NCBI GenBank assembly: GCA_035527975.1
Contig: DATKZM010000124.1
Location: 27,563-91,562 of the forward strand
Length of the DNA stretch: 64,000 nt
Reading direction: 5' to 3'
DNA from: DATKZM01 sp035527975
GTDB taxonomy: Bacteria; Pseudomonadota; Alphaproteobacteria; JAPULJ01
Part shown: one piece after another, positions 43,392 to 52,476 of the stretch
Layout: every line of letters begins with the position of its first letter
Position numbering within the stretch: position 1 is the first letter of the stretch
Notes under the pieces: generated by a model
Seen by the model: the letters and a program-made list of their open reading frames with translations, nothing else
The model's database searches: none
Told to the model about the DNA's origin: nothing
Translations under genes and position numbers: made by a program

Positions 43392-44078
43392 TTACAGCCC
43401 TAGCGCGGGCAGGAGGTCGTTCAGTGTCGTGCCCTCAACGTCAGGGTCATGGGTCAGCCGCTCGCGCCGCTGGCCGTACCGGTTGATCCAGACCACGTTC
43501 ATCCCGAATGTTCCCGCCGCGACCGCATCCCAGGCATTCGACGACTGAAAGGCGATGTTTGCGGCCGCCACGCCCAGATGTTTGGAGGGCAGCGCATAGA
43601 CCGAGGGATGCGGTTTGAAAACCCCGACTTCCTCCACCGAGATCAGCGCATCGAACAGATCGCGGGTGCCGGTCGCATCGACCGCGCCGTCGAGCATCTT
43701 GGGCGACCCGTTTGACAGGATCGCGGTTTTGAGCCCCGCATCCTTCAGCTTTTTCAGCACCGCGGGAACTTCCGGGAAGGCGTCGATGCTCATATAGCAG
43801 TCCATCAGACGCGAGCGCAGGCGGGCATCGTCGATCCCCATCGTGTCCATGGAGAAATCGAGCGCATCGCCGGTGACCTGCCAGAACTCCCGGTGCTTGC
43901 CCATCAGCCCGCGCAGCCAGGTGTATTGCAGCTGCTTCATGCGCCACAGCGCCGAAAGCTCGTCCGCCTTGTCGCCGAGCACGTCGCGGCAGCGTTCCGC
44001 CGCCGAGTTGAAATCGAACAACGTGCCATAGGCGTCGAAGACGCAGGCCTCGATGTTGTCGAGCTTGCCGGCTGCCAT
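43392..44078 (-). CDS. L-2-haloacid dehalogenase-type HAD hydrolase
   Basis: The 228-residue protein has the haloacid dehalogenase catalytic set. The nucleophile Asp is in ACVFDAYGTLFDFNSAAE. The halide-binding Arg lies in LWRMKQLQYTWLRGLM, the Ser in ILSNGSPKML, and the Lys in GVFKPHPSVY, followed by SSNAWDAVAAGTFGM. The positions agree with type II haloacid dehalogenases, which convert 2-haloacids to 2-hydroxyacids. It leads the three-gene operon with the hydrolase and the dehydratase. Confidence 0.9.
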   Translation of the reverse strand: MAAGKLDNIEACVFDAYGTLFDFNSAAERCRDVLGDKADELSALWRMKQLQYTWLRGLMGKHREFWQVTGDALDFSMDTMGIDDARLRSRLMDCYMSIDAFPEVPAVLKKLKDAGLKTAILSNGSPKMLDGAVDATGTRDLFDALISVEEVGVFKPHPSVYALPSKHLGVAAANIAFQSSNAWDAVAAGTFGMNVVWINRYGQRRERLTHDPDVEGTTLNDLLPALGL

Positions 44079-44203
44079 GATGCTCTCGTGAACGACGTGA
44101 AGACGGGCGGGCGCACTCTAGCACCGGGATCACAGGCGATCCAAACGCCCGTTCAAGACGTGTGCGACGCCGCGAATTCCGCGAGCGTGAAGCGGCCCCG
44201 CGG

Positions 44204-46687
44204 TCAGCAGGCGACGTTGGCCGCCTTGGTCGACGTCTGCTTGACGCAGCCCTTCTCGTCGCCCTCACGTGAGGCGGCGCGGGCGGCGCGGGTGACGTCT
44301 ATCGGCGCGACCGTGCCGCTCCAGCGCTTGGCGACATTGGCCGCCGAAAGCGTGCGATCGCCCAGGCGGACGCGGTAGATCTGCACCGTTTCCATGACCC
44401 GCTGGATATAGTTGCGCGTCTCGTCGACCGGGATCGCCTCGATCCAGTCGATCCAGCGATCGGCGCCGCCGCCGCGCGGATCGCCGTTGACCGAGAGCCA
44501 GTAATTCACCGCGCCTATCCCGGCATTGTAGGCCCCGGCGACCAGCACGTAATGGCCGCCCAACTCCTCCATGAGTTCGACCACATGGGAGGTGCCGATC
44601 TTCATGTTGTAGTGCGGATCGCGGGTCAGCGCCTGGCGGTTATAGCGCACCTTGATATTGCGCGCGGTCCGGTGGGCCGTGCGCGGCATGAGCTGCATCA
44701 GCCCGCGCGCGCCGGCCCAGCTGATGGCCTCGTGGTTGAATTCGCTCTCCTGGCGGATCAGCGAGAGGATCAGCGATGGTTCGGGTCCGATCTCCGCCGG
44801 CACCATGATGATCGGGTAGCCGCTTTCGACCAGAAGCTGTTTGAAACGCCCGGCATTCTTGGCGGTGCGCACTGCCGCCTCGAGGCGCTCGACCTCGATC
44901 CCGAGCCGCGATGCCAGTGCGCGCTCGGCGGCATTCTTGGCATTGTCGAATGCGGCGAAGACGAACCAGCGCGCCACGCTGCGCTGCTTCAACGCGTGCA
45001 GGCGCCGGACCGCGCGCACCAACTCCTTGCGGTTGAAGGCGGCGCGGCTGGCCGGCGTGATGGCTGTACGCGCCGGCAGGACGAGCTGCTTGCGGCCAAG
45101 CTTGGCGAGGGCAAACTGCCCGTAATAGGTCTGAACATAGCGCGCGGCAGTCTGGTACCACTTTTGCGCGGCCACCTGGTCGCCGCGGGCTTCGGCGGTG
45201 CGGCCCAGCCAGTAGGCGCCGCGCGCCCAGCTCACCGGATAGTGCGCGAGCTTGTAGAGCGTCTCGAAATGCGGTTTGGCGAGCGCGGGCTTTTTGAGAT
45301 AGCGCAGCGCGATCCAGCCGGCGAGCCATTCGCCCTCATAGATGTGTAAGCGTTCTTTGGTGCCATGATCGCGCGCCGCCGCGTAGGCGATGTCGTTTTT
45401 ACCAAGGCGTAGCGCCACCCGCGCCACCCAGGCGCGCTGTTTCCACCATTGCTTTTCGGGCTCGCCCTTTGCATCGGTGGCATTCAGGATCGCCACCGCT
45501 TCTTCCACGCGGTTCTTGCGCCGGTGCCAGCGGATGAGGTCGTGGGCGAGGGCAGGGTGCTTGCGCTCGGCTTCCGGCACCTTGGCCAGCGCCGCCTCCA
45601 CGCGGTTTTCCTTCGGCCAGCGTCGGCCGACCAGCAGCCTGCGCGCCTCGAACAGCGCCTTGACCCCATCGGTGAACTTGTCGCGATGCGCGCGAATATA
45701 GGCGCGCGCCGCGCGCCGCTTGCCGCGATAGAGCATGTAATGAACGCGGGCGGCATGATCGTCGACAGTCAGATCATTGCCGAACCGCTTCAGGAATTCA
45801 CGTTCTGGGGGACCAAGGGAGCGCCCACGCGCCCAGGTCTGCTTAAGCAGCGCCGTGGCTTCGGCGTCCTTGCCTGTCCGCCGCAGGGCTTCGGCCAGCC
45901 GCATCGCGCCATTGACGGTGCGCGGCGGCGTGTCCTTGAAAAAGGCGATGACATCGCCGTCGCGCGCGTTGCTCCAGCCCATCGCCATTTCGGCGCGATA
46001 GCGCAATCGCAACTTCAGCGGCCAATGCGGATTGCGCAGCATGAAGCCGTGGATTTGGCCGAACGACGCCCCGCTGGTGCGGCTTTGCAGGCGGTACCAA
46101 GTAAGAACTTTACGTGTGAGCGGATCCCGGACCCGCCGATACGCGGCGATCGCCTCGCTCCATTGCGCCTTTTCCATGGCCCGGAAGGCCCGCTCGGCGG
46201 GGCGGGCATTGGCACGCAGCGGTGCCAGCGGCGTGCGGATGGAAAGCTGGATGATCGAGCCGATCGCGGGCTGCAGCCGCTCCAGCCGTACTTTGCGGCG
46301 CTCGGCCGTCTCCAGGCGGTTGCGTTCGGCGGCGGCGGCCTGGCCCCGCGTCCGCGCCATCGCGGCCGCCTTGGCTTTCGCGTGCGCGCTGGCGGCGGCC
46401 CGCGCCCTGGCTTTGGCGCTGATGCGGGGTTTTCTCTTCGAGCCGTATTTCTTTTGCGCGGCGCGCCGATTTCGCGAAATCGGCCGTGCAGCCGGCTTCC
46501 TTTTCGCGTTTGCTTTGGCGCTCGCGGCCGGTTTGGCCGTGGGCGTGGCCTTGACCCGCGGCTGTCCGCTCTCGGCAAAACTGCTCGACGCGCCCAACGC
46601 CAGCGCGGCGAAACCCACTATGAGACATCGAAACACCCCAAAACCTCCTAGTTTTCCGCGTCCGGGCGTTGGTCGGAACTTTGCCAT
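44204..46687 (-). CDS. slt: Soluble lytic murein transglycosylase
   Basis: The 827-residue protein has a signal peptide (FRCLIVGFAALALGASSSFA), an Ala/Lys/Arg-rich low-complexity segment (about 45-130), a superhelical U-domain, and a C-terminal SLT domain. The catalytic Glu is in LSLIRQESEFNHEAISWAG, followed by ARGLMQLMPRTAHRTARN and VAGAYNAGIGAVNYW. It cleaves peptidoglycan to 1,6-anhydro-muropeptides in the periplasm. It is divergent from dapA, the order seen in other alphaproteobacteria. Confidence 0.94.
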   Translation of the reverse strand: MAKFRPTPGRGKLGGFGVFRCLIVGFAALALGASSSFAESGQPRVKATPTAKPAASAKANAKRKPAARPISRNRRAAQKKYGSKRKPRISAKARARAAASAHAKAKAAAMARTRGQAAAAERNRLETAERRKVRLERLQPAIGSIIQLSIRTPLAPLRANARPAERAFRAMEKAQWSEAIAAYRRVRDPLTRKVLTWYRLQSRTSGASFGQIHGFMLRNPHWPLKLRLRYRAEMAMGWSNARDGDVIAFFKDTPPRTVNGAMRLAEALRRTGKDAEATALLKQTWARGRSLGPPEREFLKRFGNDLTVDDHAARVHYMLYRGKRRAARAYIRAHRDKFTDGVKALFEARRLLVGRRWPKENRVEAALAKVPEAERKHPALAHDLIRWHRRKNRVEEAVAILNATDAKGEPEKQWWKQRAWVARVALRLGKNDIAYAAARDHGTKERLHIYEGEWLAGWIALRYLKKPALAKPHFETLYKLAHYPVSWARGAYWLGRTAEARGDQVAAQKWYQTAARYVQTYYGQFALAKLGRKQLVLPARTAITPASRAAFNRKELVRAVRRLHALKQRSVARWFVFAAFDNAKNAAERALASRLGIEVERLEAAVRTAKNAGRFKQLLVESGYPIIMVPAEIGPEPSLILSLIRQESEFNHEAISWAGARGLMQLMPRTAHRTARNIKVRYNRQALTRDPHYNMKIGTSHVVELMEELGGHYVLVAGAYNAGIGAVNYWLSVNGDPRGGGADRWIDWIEAIPVDETRNYIQRVMETVQIYRVRLGDRTLSAANVAKRWSGTVAPIDVTRAARAASREGDEKGCVKQTSTKAANVAC

Positions 46688-46842
46688 AATTTGACTAAAA
46701 TTACGCCAAATTTCGGCCTTGTTGTCTGCAATCGTTGCCTTGATTGGTTAACCTGAGCGCCCTTGCCGCTAAAACAGGCCGGCGCTATGCTCTGGCCAAG
46801 CCGATTTTGGACCCGAAACCCAGACTTGAAGAGGATGAGGCC

Positions 46843-47742
46843 ATGCTGAAAGGCTCGATCACCGCCCTGATCACGCCGTTCCGCGACGGCAAGATCGACG
46901 AAGCCGCTTTTCGCCGCCTGATCGAATGGCAGATCGAAAGCGGCACCGATGGGCTGGTGCCCGTCGGCACCACCGGCGAATCGCCCACGCTGTCGCATAC
47001 CGAGCACCGCCGGGTGGTCGAGGTCTGCGTCGAGGCGGCGGCGGGCCGGGTGCCGGTGATCGCTGGCGCGGGCTCGAACTGCACCGACGAGGCGATCGGC
47101 TTTGCCCAGCACGCCAAAAAGGCCGGCGCCGACTACCAGCTTTCGGTCGCGCCCTACTACAACAAGCCCACCCAAGAGGGGCTCTACCAGCATTTCAAGG
47201 CGATCCATGACGCCACCGATCTGCCGATGCTGATCTACAACATCCCTGGCCGCTCGATCGTCAACATATCGGTCGAAACCATGGACCGGCTCGCGGCGCT
47301 GCCCCATGTCGTCGGGGTGAAGGACGCGACCGCCGATCTGGCCCGCCCGCTCCAGCAGCGCGTCGCGTCCGGCCCCGACTTCATCCAGCTTTCCGGCGAG
47401 GACGCGACAGCAATTCCGTTCCTGGCGCAAGGCGGGATCGGCTGCATCTCGGTCACCGCCAACGTCGCGCCGGCGCTGTGCGCGGAAATGCACGACGCCT
47501 GGGCCGCCCGCGACCTCGACCGCGCTGGCGAGATCAACGATCTGTTGCTGCCGCTGCACGAGGCGCTGTTCTGCGAGACCAGCCCCGGACCGGTCAAATA
47601 CGCGGCCAGCCTGCTCGGCCTGTGCAGCGCCGAGGCGCGGCTGCCGATCTGCGAGATCGCCGAGGACACCAAGCGCCGGGTCGAGGACGTGATGGTTTCC
47701 ATCGGCCTCCTCGACAAGGCGCGCGCCGCCAAGGCGGGTTAG
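46843..47742 (+). CDS. dapA: 4-hydroxy-tetrahydrodipicolinate synthase
   Basis: The 299-residue enzyme condenses pyruvate and aspartate semialdehyde in lysine/diaminopimelate synthesis. The substrate motif is VGTTGESPTLSHTEHRRVVE, the catalytic Tyr is in LIYNIPGRSIVNIS and the Schiff-base Lys in VVGVKDATADL. I chose ATG 46843 with GAGGATGAGG ahead of it; an upstream in-frame TTG region adds 33 residues without resemblance. In relatives smpB follows dapA; here 12.7 kb intervene. Confidence 0.96.
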   Translation: MLKGSITALITPFRDGKIDEAAFRRLIEWQIESGTDGLVPVGTTGESPTLSHTEHRRVVEVCVEAAAGRVPVIAGAGSNCTDEAIGFAQHAKKAGADYQLSVAPYYNKPTQEGLYQHFKAIHDATDLPMLIYNIPGRSIVNISVETMDRLAALPHVVGVKDATADLARPLQQRVASGPDFIQLSGEDATAIPFLAQGGIGCISVTANVAPALCAEMHDAWAARDLDRAGEINDLLLPLHEALFCETSPGPVKYAASLLGLCSAEARLPICEIAEDTKRRVEDVMVSIGLLDKARAAKAG

Positions 47743-47935
47743 GGCGGGGGCGGTCATCTAAGTCTTGCGGCCGTCCTTCGAGACGCCGGGCAACGCACGG
47801 CACCTCAGTATGAAGCTGTGTATGGTGGCGAATGCCTTATCCACCCAGTTCCCAGGAGCTTCATGGTGAGGAGCGGCGCAACGGCGGCGCGTCTCCAACC
47901 ATGAGACGGCGCTCGCCGGCCCCGGCTCGAACCGC

Positions 47936-48874
47936 ATGACGAGCAAGCCCACCATCGAGCTGATCGGGGCGCCGACCGATATCGGGGCCGCCGATCGGGG
48001 CAGCTCGATGGGGCCCGAGGCGCTGCGGGTCGCTGGCCTCGATTTGATGCTGCGCAAGATGGGGTTGAGCGTGCTCGATGCCGGCAACGTCTCCGGTCCG
48101 CCCAATCCGGACGCCGCCGTCCGCGACGGCTACCGCCATCTTGAAGAGACCACCGAATGGTGCCGCAATCTTCAGGCTGCCGTCGCCGCGTCGCTCGCGG
48201 CCGGACGGTTGCCGCTGGTGATGGGCGGCGATCATTCGATTGCGATCGGCTCGATCGCCGCCGTCGCCGAACATTGCGCGGCGTCGGGCATGCCGCTGAC
48301 GGTGGTCTGGCTCGACGCGCATGCCGATTTCAACACGCCGCAGACTTCGCCTTCGGGCAACATCCACGGCATGCCGGTGGCGATCCTGTGCGGCGAGGGG
48401 CCGCCGGCGCTAGCCGGGCTCGGGCGCGGCGCGCCGATCCTGGCGCCGGACGATCTCGTGCTGCTCGGCGTTCGCTCGGTCGATCACGTGGAGAAGGCGG
48501 CGGTGCTGAAAGCGGACCTCACCGTCTACGACATGCGCGCGATCGACGAGCGGCGGATGCGCGATGTCATGGATGAGGTGGCCAGCCACGTCACCGCGCG
48601 CGGCGGCCATCTGCATCTGAGCTTCGACGTCGATTTCCTCGATCCGACGATCGCGCCCGGCGTCGGCACCACGGTGAAGGGCGGGCCGACCTACCGCGAA
48701 TCGCAGCTTTGCATGGAGATGCTCTTTGAAACCGGGTTGCTCGGTTCGATGGAGATCACCGAGCTCAACCCGGCGCTCGATCTGCGCAACCAGACGGCCG
48801 AGCTCGTCGTCGAACTGGTGGCGAGCCTGTTTGGCGAGCAGATCCTGAGCCGCCATCAGACGGCCTTCGACTAG
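47936..48874 (+). CDS. rocF: Arginase
   Basis: The 312-residue enzyme hydrolyses arginine to ornithine and urea. The Mn-binding motifs are MGGDHSIAIGS, WLDAHADFNTP and SFDVDFLDPTIAPGVGT, and the end MEITELNPALDLRNQT is typical of arginase. The ATG at 47936 follows a 193-bp gap after dapA. Ornithine aminotransferase (rocD), the next step, is 10 kb away at 59204, and the selenocysteine locus lies between them. Confidence 0.93.
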   Translation: MTSKPTIELIGAPTDIGAADRGSSMGPEALRVAGLDLMLRKMGLSVLDAGNVSGPPNPDAAVRDGYRHLEETTEWCRNLQAAVAASLAAGRLPLVMGGDHSIAIGSIAAVAEHCAASGMPLTVVWLDAHADFNTPQTSPSGNIHGMPVAILCGEGPPALAGLGRGAPILAPDDLVLLGVRSVDHVEKAAVLKADLTVYDMRAIDERRMRDVMDEVASHVTARGGHLHLSFDVDFLDPTIAPGVGTTVKGGPTYRESQLCMEMLFETGLLGSMEITELNPALDLRNQTAELVVELVASLFGEQILSRHQTAFD

Positions 48875-48891
48875 CGGCGCCGGACAAAGCG

Positions 48892-49596
48892 TCACCAAAT
48901 ACCCGGAACCAGCCGATACCGGACGCGCTGCGCGTAGTCGGCGTAACCGGCCAATTCGTTCTGCAAGGTTCGATCCTCGAGCGCAGTGCGCGTGACTAGC
49001 GATGCCAGCGACAATGCGGCGGGAGCGAATGCCCAAAACGATCCCAACAACAACGGCGCGGCGGCGATCCAGCCGGCGAAGCCGACATAGCCGGGGTGGC
49101 GCACGAAACGGTAGGGACCGCTGTCGATAACCCGGTGGGCTCGGTCGGTCTGGATCCGCACCGTCTTCTCGAAGAAGGGGTTGACGCCCATCGACCAGTT
49201 GAGCAGCGCGCTGCCGAGCAGAAAAGCCGCGAGCCCAACCGGCCAAAGCCACCACGGCATCGCCGACCACCCATAGCGGCCGGCATCGAGCCCGGCGACG
49301 ACGTGGATGGCCAGAAATACCGGCGTACTCAGCCAGGCCCACATCTTGTCCCAAGATTTGGTGCCCTTGCCGATCCGCATGCGGTAGCCTATCAGCTCGG
49401 GATTCACGCGGAGCAGATACGCGTAGGTGGCGGCGAAATACGCGGTGACGATCGCGAGATAGAGCCAGCCCAGGACCCAATCCAACCGTCCCGCCGGGAC
49501 AAAGAGAAGCGCGCCCAGACCTATGAAACTGCCGAGCGAGGAAAGCGCCACGCGGGTTCCCGACGGTGACGGCGTCTGTCCGGTTTGCATGCTCAC
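48892..49596 (-). CDS. Isoprenylcysteine methyltransferase/NnrU-like membrane protein
   Basis: The 234-residue protein has about five membrane helices and the cofactor-binding block SGPYRFVRHPGYVGFAGWI, shared by the ICMT/phospholipid-methyltransferase group. The end YAQRVRYRLVPGIW is also family-like. It should methylate a membrane-associated substrate with S-adenosylmethionine, but which one cannot be told. It is divergent from the selenocysteine-containing methyltransferase gene. Confidence 0.85.
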   Translation of the reverse strand: MSMQTGQTPSPSGTRVALSSLGSFIGLGALLFVPAGRLDWVLGWLYLAIVTAYFAATYAYLLRVNPELIGYRMRIGKGTKSWDKMWAWLSTPVFLAIHVVAGLDAGRYGWSAMPWWLWPVGLAAFLLGSALLNWSMGVNPFFEKTVRIQTDRAHRVIDSGPYRFVRHPGYVGFAGWIAAAPLLLGSFWAFAPAALSLASLVTRTALEDRTLQNELAGYADYAQRVRYRLVPGIW

Positions 49597-49806
49597 GACA
49601 TTTGCCGAGTTCGTTCAAGGTGACGCCGGATCTTCGGTCCGCACCGGCGCGCGCATCATGATCCATTGCGGCGACCAAGCAAACGATACAACGGCGTTGG
49701 CGTTACTGACCACGCGTTCGTTTGCTGGTGTTTGCGTACGACCTTGATATGGTGATTGCGCCTACCGGAAAAACTCCAAGCGGGGGGACGCATTTCAACG
49801 AAGGTG

Positions 49807-50589
49807 ATGACGTCAGGGGAAACCCCTGTCGACGCCGTCAGCCTTCGCGAGGAAGTGAAGGAGAAGTATCGCGAAGTGGCGGTCGACCCCAACGGAGACT
49901 ACCACTTCCATACCGGACGCCCGCTGGCACGGCGGCTCGGTTATGCGGACGCCGTGGTCGACCCACTGCCCGACGCGGCGGTGGAATCGTTTGCGGGCGT
50001 CGGCAATCCCTTCTCGCTTCGCACTCTCGAACCCGGCGAACGCGTCGTCGATATCGGATCGGGCGGCGGCTTCGACTGCTTCATCGCAGCGCAGCAGGTC
50101 GGCTCGGAGGGCCGTGTCGTCGGCATCGATATGACACAGGAAATGCTCGACAAATCGTCCAACACGGCTGAAGCGATGGGACTAGGCCAAGTCGTCTCGT
50201 TTCGCGACGGCCTCATCGAGGATATGCCGGTCGAGGATGGCTGGGCCGATGTCGTGATCAGCAACGGCGTGATCAATTTGTGCGCTGACAAAAAGCGCGT
50301 CTTCGCCGAGATCGACCGGGTTCTCCGGCCAGGCGGGGTGCTGCAGTTCGCCGATATCGCCAACGGTGCCCCGGTTCCCGAATCGGCGGTATCGAATATC
50401 GATCTGTGGACGGCTTGAATTGCTGGTGGTCTTCCGTGCGAAGGCTGGCAGCGAATGATGACGGATTGCGGCTTCGTCGATGTGAAGGTCGGACCTCCGG
50501 TCGATACATTCGGCGGCGCGGGCGGCGAAGCCAACGCGCGCATCTTCAAGGTGTTCGGTTACGCCTTCCTGGCGCGCAAGCCGGGATAG
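49807..50589 (+). CDS. Selenocysteine-containing ArsM/UbiE-like methyltransferase
   Basis: Read through the in-frame TGA at 50416-50418, this gives 260 residues. The SAM motif is VVDIGSGGGFDCFIAAQQVG, then GIDMTQEMLDKSS. The sequence D-L-W-T-A-U-I-A-G-G-L-P places the UGA where ArsM relatives have a conserved Cys (usually W-x-x-C-x-x-G-A). The downstream frame continues with family-like GWQRMMTDCGFVDVKVGPPV and ends FGYAFLARKPG. The other two ArsM cysteines are missing (N-G-V where N-C-V is usual, and A-G-V-G-N-P), so arsenite methylation is not assured. ATG 49807 is chosen with GAAGG ahead; an in-frame TTG lies at 49756. Confidence 0.85.
50422..50452 (+). promoter_or_regulatory. Putative bacterial SECIS hairpin (methyltransferase)
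   Basis: Downstream of the UGA the RNA can form CUUC (50431-50434) paired with GAAG (50440-50443) and, below them, U-G, G-C, G-U and U-G pairs, a mismatch, and four pairs G-C, U-A, C-G and G-C (50422-50425 with 50449-50452). The apical loop CGUGC (50435-50439) is 17-21 nt after UGA, and a G is at its second position. This geometry agrees with the known bacterial SECIS consensus. Confidence 0.7.
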
Positions 50590-50598
50590 TTTAGGAAA

Positions 50599-50640
50599 AT
50601 GGTAAGCCCGGCCGCCGATTGTGGCGGCCGGGCTTACCAT
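50599..50640. terminator. Bidirectional terminator between the first two selenoprotein genes
   Basis: An 18-bp perfect stem (AT plus GGTAAGCCCGGCCGCC at 50599-50616 with its complement at 50623-50640) and a 6-nt loop separate the converging methyltransferase and peroxiredoxin genes. Downstream on the minus strand a run ATTTTCC follows, making it a good Rho-independent terminator for the peroxiredoxin gene; for the plus strand there is no clear T-run. Confidence 0.85.
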
Positions 50641-50672
50641 ATCAAGTTACAGCGGCGCTGACGCGCGCGCGG

Positions 50673-51143
50673 CTACTTCTTGGACTCGTAGAAGTTGATC
50701 ACCTTGAGCACGTCTGCGGCGTCAAAACGGCCGATCGGCCCGTCGCTGTAGCTCGACGCCATCACCTTGCCTTCTGCATTCAGCAAGAAGTCGGACGGCT
50801 GGATGATACCGCGGCGGTCCTCCCACCATGAGCCCAGCTGATCGGCGATCCCGCGGGTGACGCCGTAGCCGAAGGGAAAACCCTTGCCCTCGGCAATCTC
50901 GCCGGCTTTCTCGACATCGTCGACGCTGGCCGCGACGATCGTGCCGCCGGCCGCCTCGATGGCCTCTCTATGCTCTCTGAAGCCGTCCAACTGACGGCGG
51001 CAATAGGGTCACCAATGGCCCCGGTAGAACAGGATGGCGCGGTACTTTGCATCCAGGCCGTCCGGCAGATCAAGCGTGCCGCCACCGACCAGATTGAGCG
51101 TCAGCTTCGGAAAACTGGCGCCGCTTCCCAATTTCTCAGACAT
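50673..51143 (-). CDS. Selenocysteine-containing peroxiredoxin-like protein
   Basis: Read through TGA at 51011-51009, this gives 156 residues. The thioredoxin-fold AhpC/TSA-like sequence runs KLTLNLVGGGTLDLPDGL, then ILFYRGHW-U-PYCRRQLDGF with Sec45 and Cys48 (U-x-x-C). Many homologues have C-P-Y-C or U-P-Y-C in this block. The C-terminal half (GKGFPFGYGVTRGIADQLGS, then QPSDFLLNAEGKVM) is normal and has a frame without further stops. ATG 51143 has GAAGGAATTCC ahead of it. It likely reduces peroxides or disulfides. It is divergent from the AhpD-like gene. Confidence 0.9.
50982..50998 (-). promoter_or_regulatory. Putative bacterial SECIS hairpin (peroxiredoxin-like gene)
   Basis: A perfect 6-bp stem GCCGUC/GACGGC closes loop AGUUG at 50992-50988 on the minus strand. 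The loop lies 17-21 nt after the UGA, the same distance as in the methyltransferase gene, and again has G at loop position two. The hairpin is inside the coding frame, as in bacterial selenoprotein genes. Confidence 0.72.
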
Positions 51144-51326
51144 GGAATTCCTTCGCTCTTGGCCTGTGCCCGCCGAGCTGCCAACTGTGCCCGCGCCGCC
51201 CGCCGAATGCAATGCCCGGCCCCCATTGCCGGCCATTGTCCATTGGGATCGGGAAGGCTACGATCCGCCAGCGCCGGATTATGTGTACCCGGCAACTGGT
51301 TTGGTTTGACACGGAGGTCGCCTGGC

Positions 51327-52439
51327 ATGGGCAGTCTGTCTTTCGATATCGCTCCGGCCCCGGTGCGCGATGACGTCGCGGCGGCGTTGCCGCGGGTCTG
51401 GGCGCGGATCGGCGAGCCGGGAAGTTGGCTCACCGCCGAACAGCGCGTCGCCATCGCGGCCGAGGCACGCAATGTCGCGGGCTGTACGCTCTGCGACGAC
51501 CGAAAAGCGGCGGTCTCGCCATACGCGATCACCGGCGAACACAGCCATCTGGGCGCCTTGCTCGAGGCCTGGGTCGACGTCATCCACCGCGTCATCAGCG
51601 ATCCCGGACGGCTCACCGAGCGCTGGTTCCGCGAGGTCACCGATGGCGGCATCGAGGTCGGCGAATATGTCGAGCTGATCGGCGTCGTGGTTAGCGTCGT
51701 CGCCGTCGACACGTATTGTCGTGGGATCGGCATGGCGGCCCCCGCGATCCCGGCGGCTGCTGCCGGCGCGCCGAGCCCCGATACGCCCGACCAGCTCAAC
51801 ACCGAGCTTGCCTGGGTGCCGACGCTCGACGCCGATGTCGACGGCCCGCTCCAAGCCGAGTTTTACGCGGGTGCGCCCGCACATATCCGCCGCGCGCTGA
51901 CCTTCGTGCCGGCGACCGCGCGCAGCTTCTGGGAAATGGCGAACACGCTTTACATGACCGGCGCCCAGATGCGCGACTTCGGCACTGAGTACCGCGCCAT
52001 CAGCCATGCCCAGATCGAGATGATCGCCGGCAGGGTCTCCGCCATAAACCAGTGCGTTTACTGAACCACCAGCCATGCGGCACTGCTCCGTGCGAGCGGT
52101 CAACATTCTGGTGACGACTACGATCTGAACGCGCTTTTGGGTCAGAGCGGCGACGACAGCGGCATCCCCAATGCCGCCATCCTGATCGAGTTCGCCGAGG
52201 CCGCCGTGGGCGCCGATACTGCCCGGCTCGATGCGGCCCGCACTGCGGTGATCGATGCCATGGGCGGGGCGGCGTTGTCGGATGCGGCTGGCGTTGCCGC
52301 GCTCTTCAACGCCATCGACCGCGTCGCGGACGCGACCGGGATCCCGCTGGAAGAGGAAAAGGCGGAAATGACCGAGGGTATGCGCGATCAGCTCGGCATC
52401 AACGCCTTCGGGGCAGTGCCGGAGAGCGCCGAGGCTTGA
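51327..52439 (+). CDS. Selenocysteine-containing AhpD/carboxymuconolactone decarboxylase-like protein
   Basis: Read through TGA 52062-52064, this gives 370 residues. A first AhpD-like motif C53-T-L-C56 lies in EARNVAGCTLCDDRKAAVSP. The second is INQC243-V-Y-U246-T-T-S-H250, the E-x(n)-C-x-x-U-x3-H pattern in which Sec replaces the usual second Cys. The C-terminal part after UGA (LLGQSGDDSGIPNAAILIEF, ending FGAVPESAEA) stays open for 125 codons. The enzyme could reduce peroxides or disulfides. ATG 51327 has GGAGG about 11 nt ahead. It converges with the carbonic anhydrase gene. Confidence 0.88.
52068..52100 (+). promoter_or_regulatory. Putative bacterial SECIS hairpin (AhpD-like gene)
   Basis: The clearest stem is GCAC (52080-52083) with GUGC (52090-52093), loop UGCUCC at 52084-52089, 20-25 nt after UGA and with G at loop position two. 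A weaker lower stem may join ACC (52068-52070) to GGU (52098-52100) with internal loops. It is less regular than the other two, so this call is tentative. Confidence 0.45.
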
Positions 52440-52476
52440 TCTCGGCTGTCACGGACGATGGCGGCGGGACGGGCCG

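Noticed and set aside
50416..50418. The in-frame TGA codons of the three redox genes as plain nonsense mutations or sequencing errors.
   Set aside because: Three independent cases at conserved Cys positions, with intact frames after them and a complete Sec machinery next door, make recoding far more likely.
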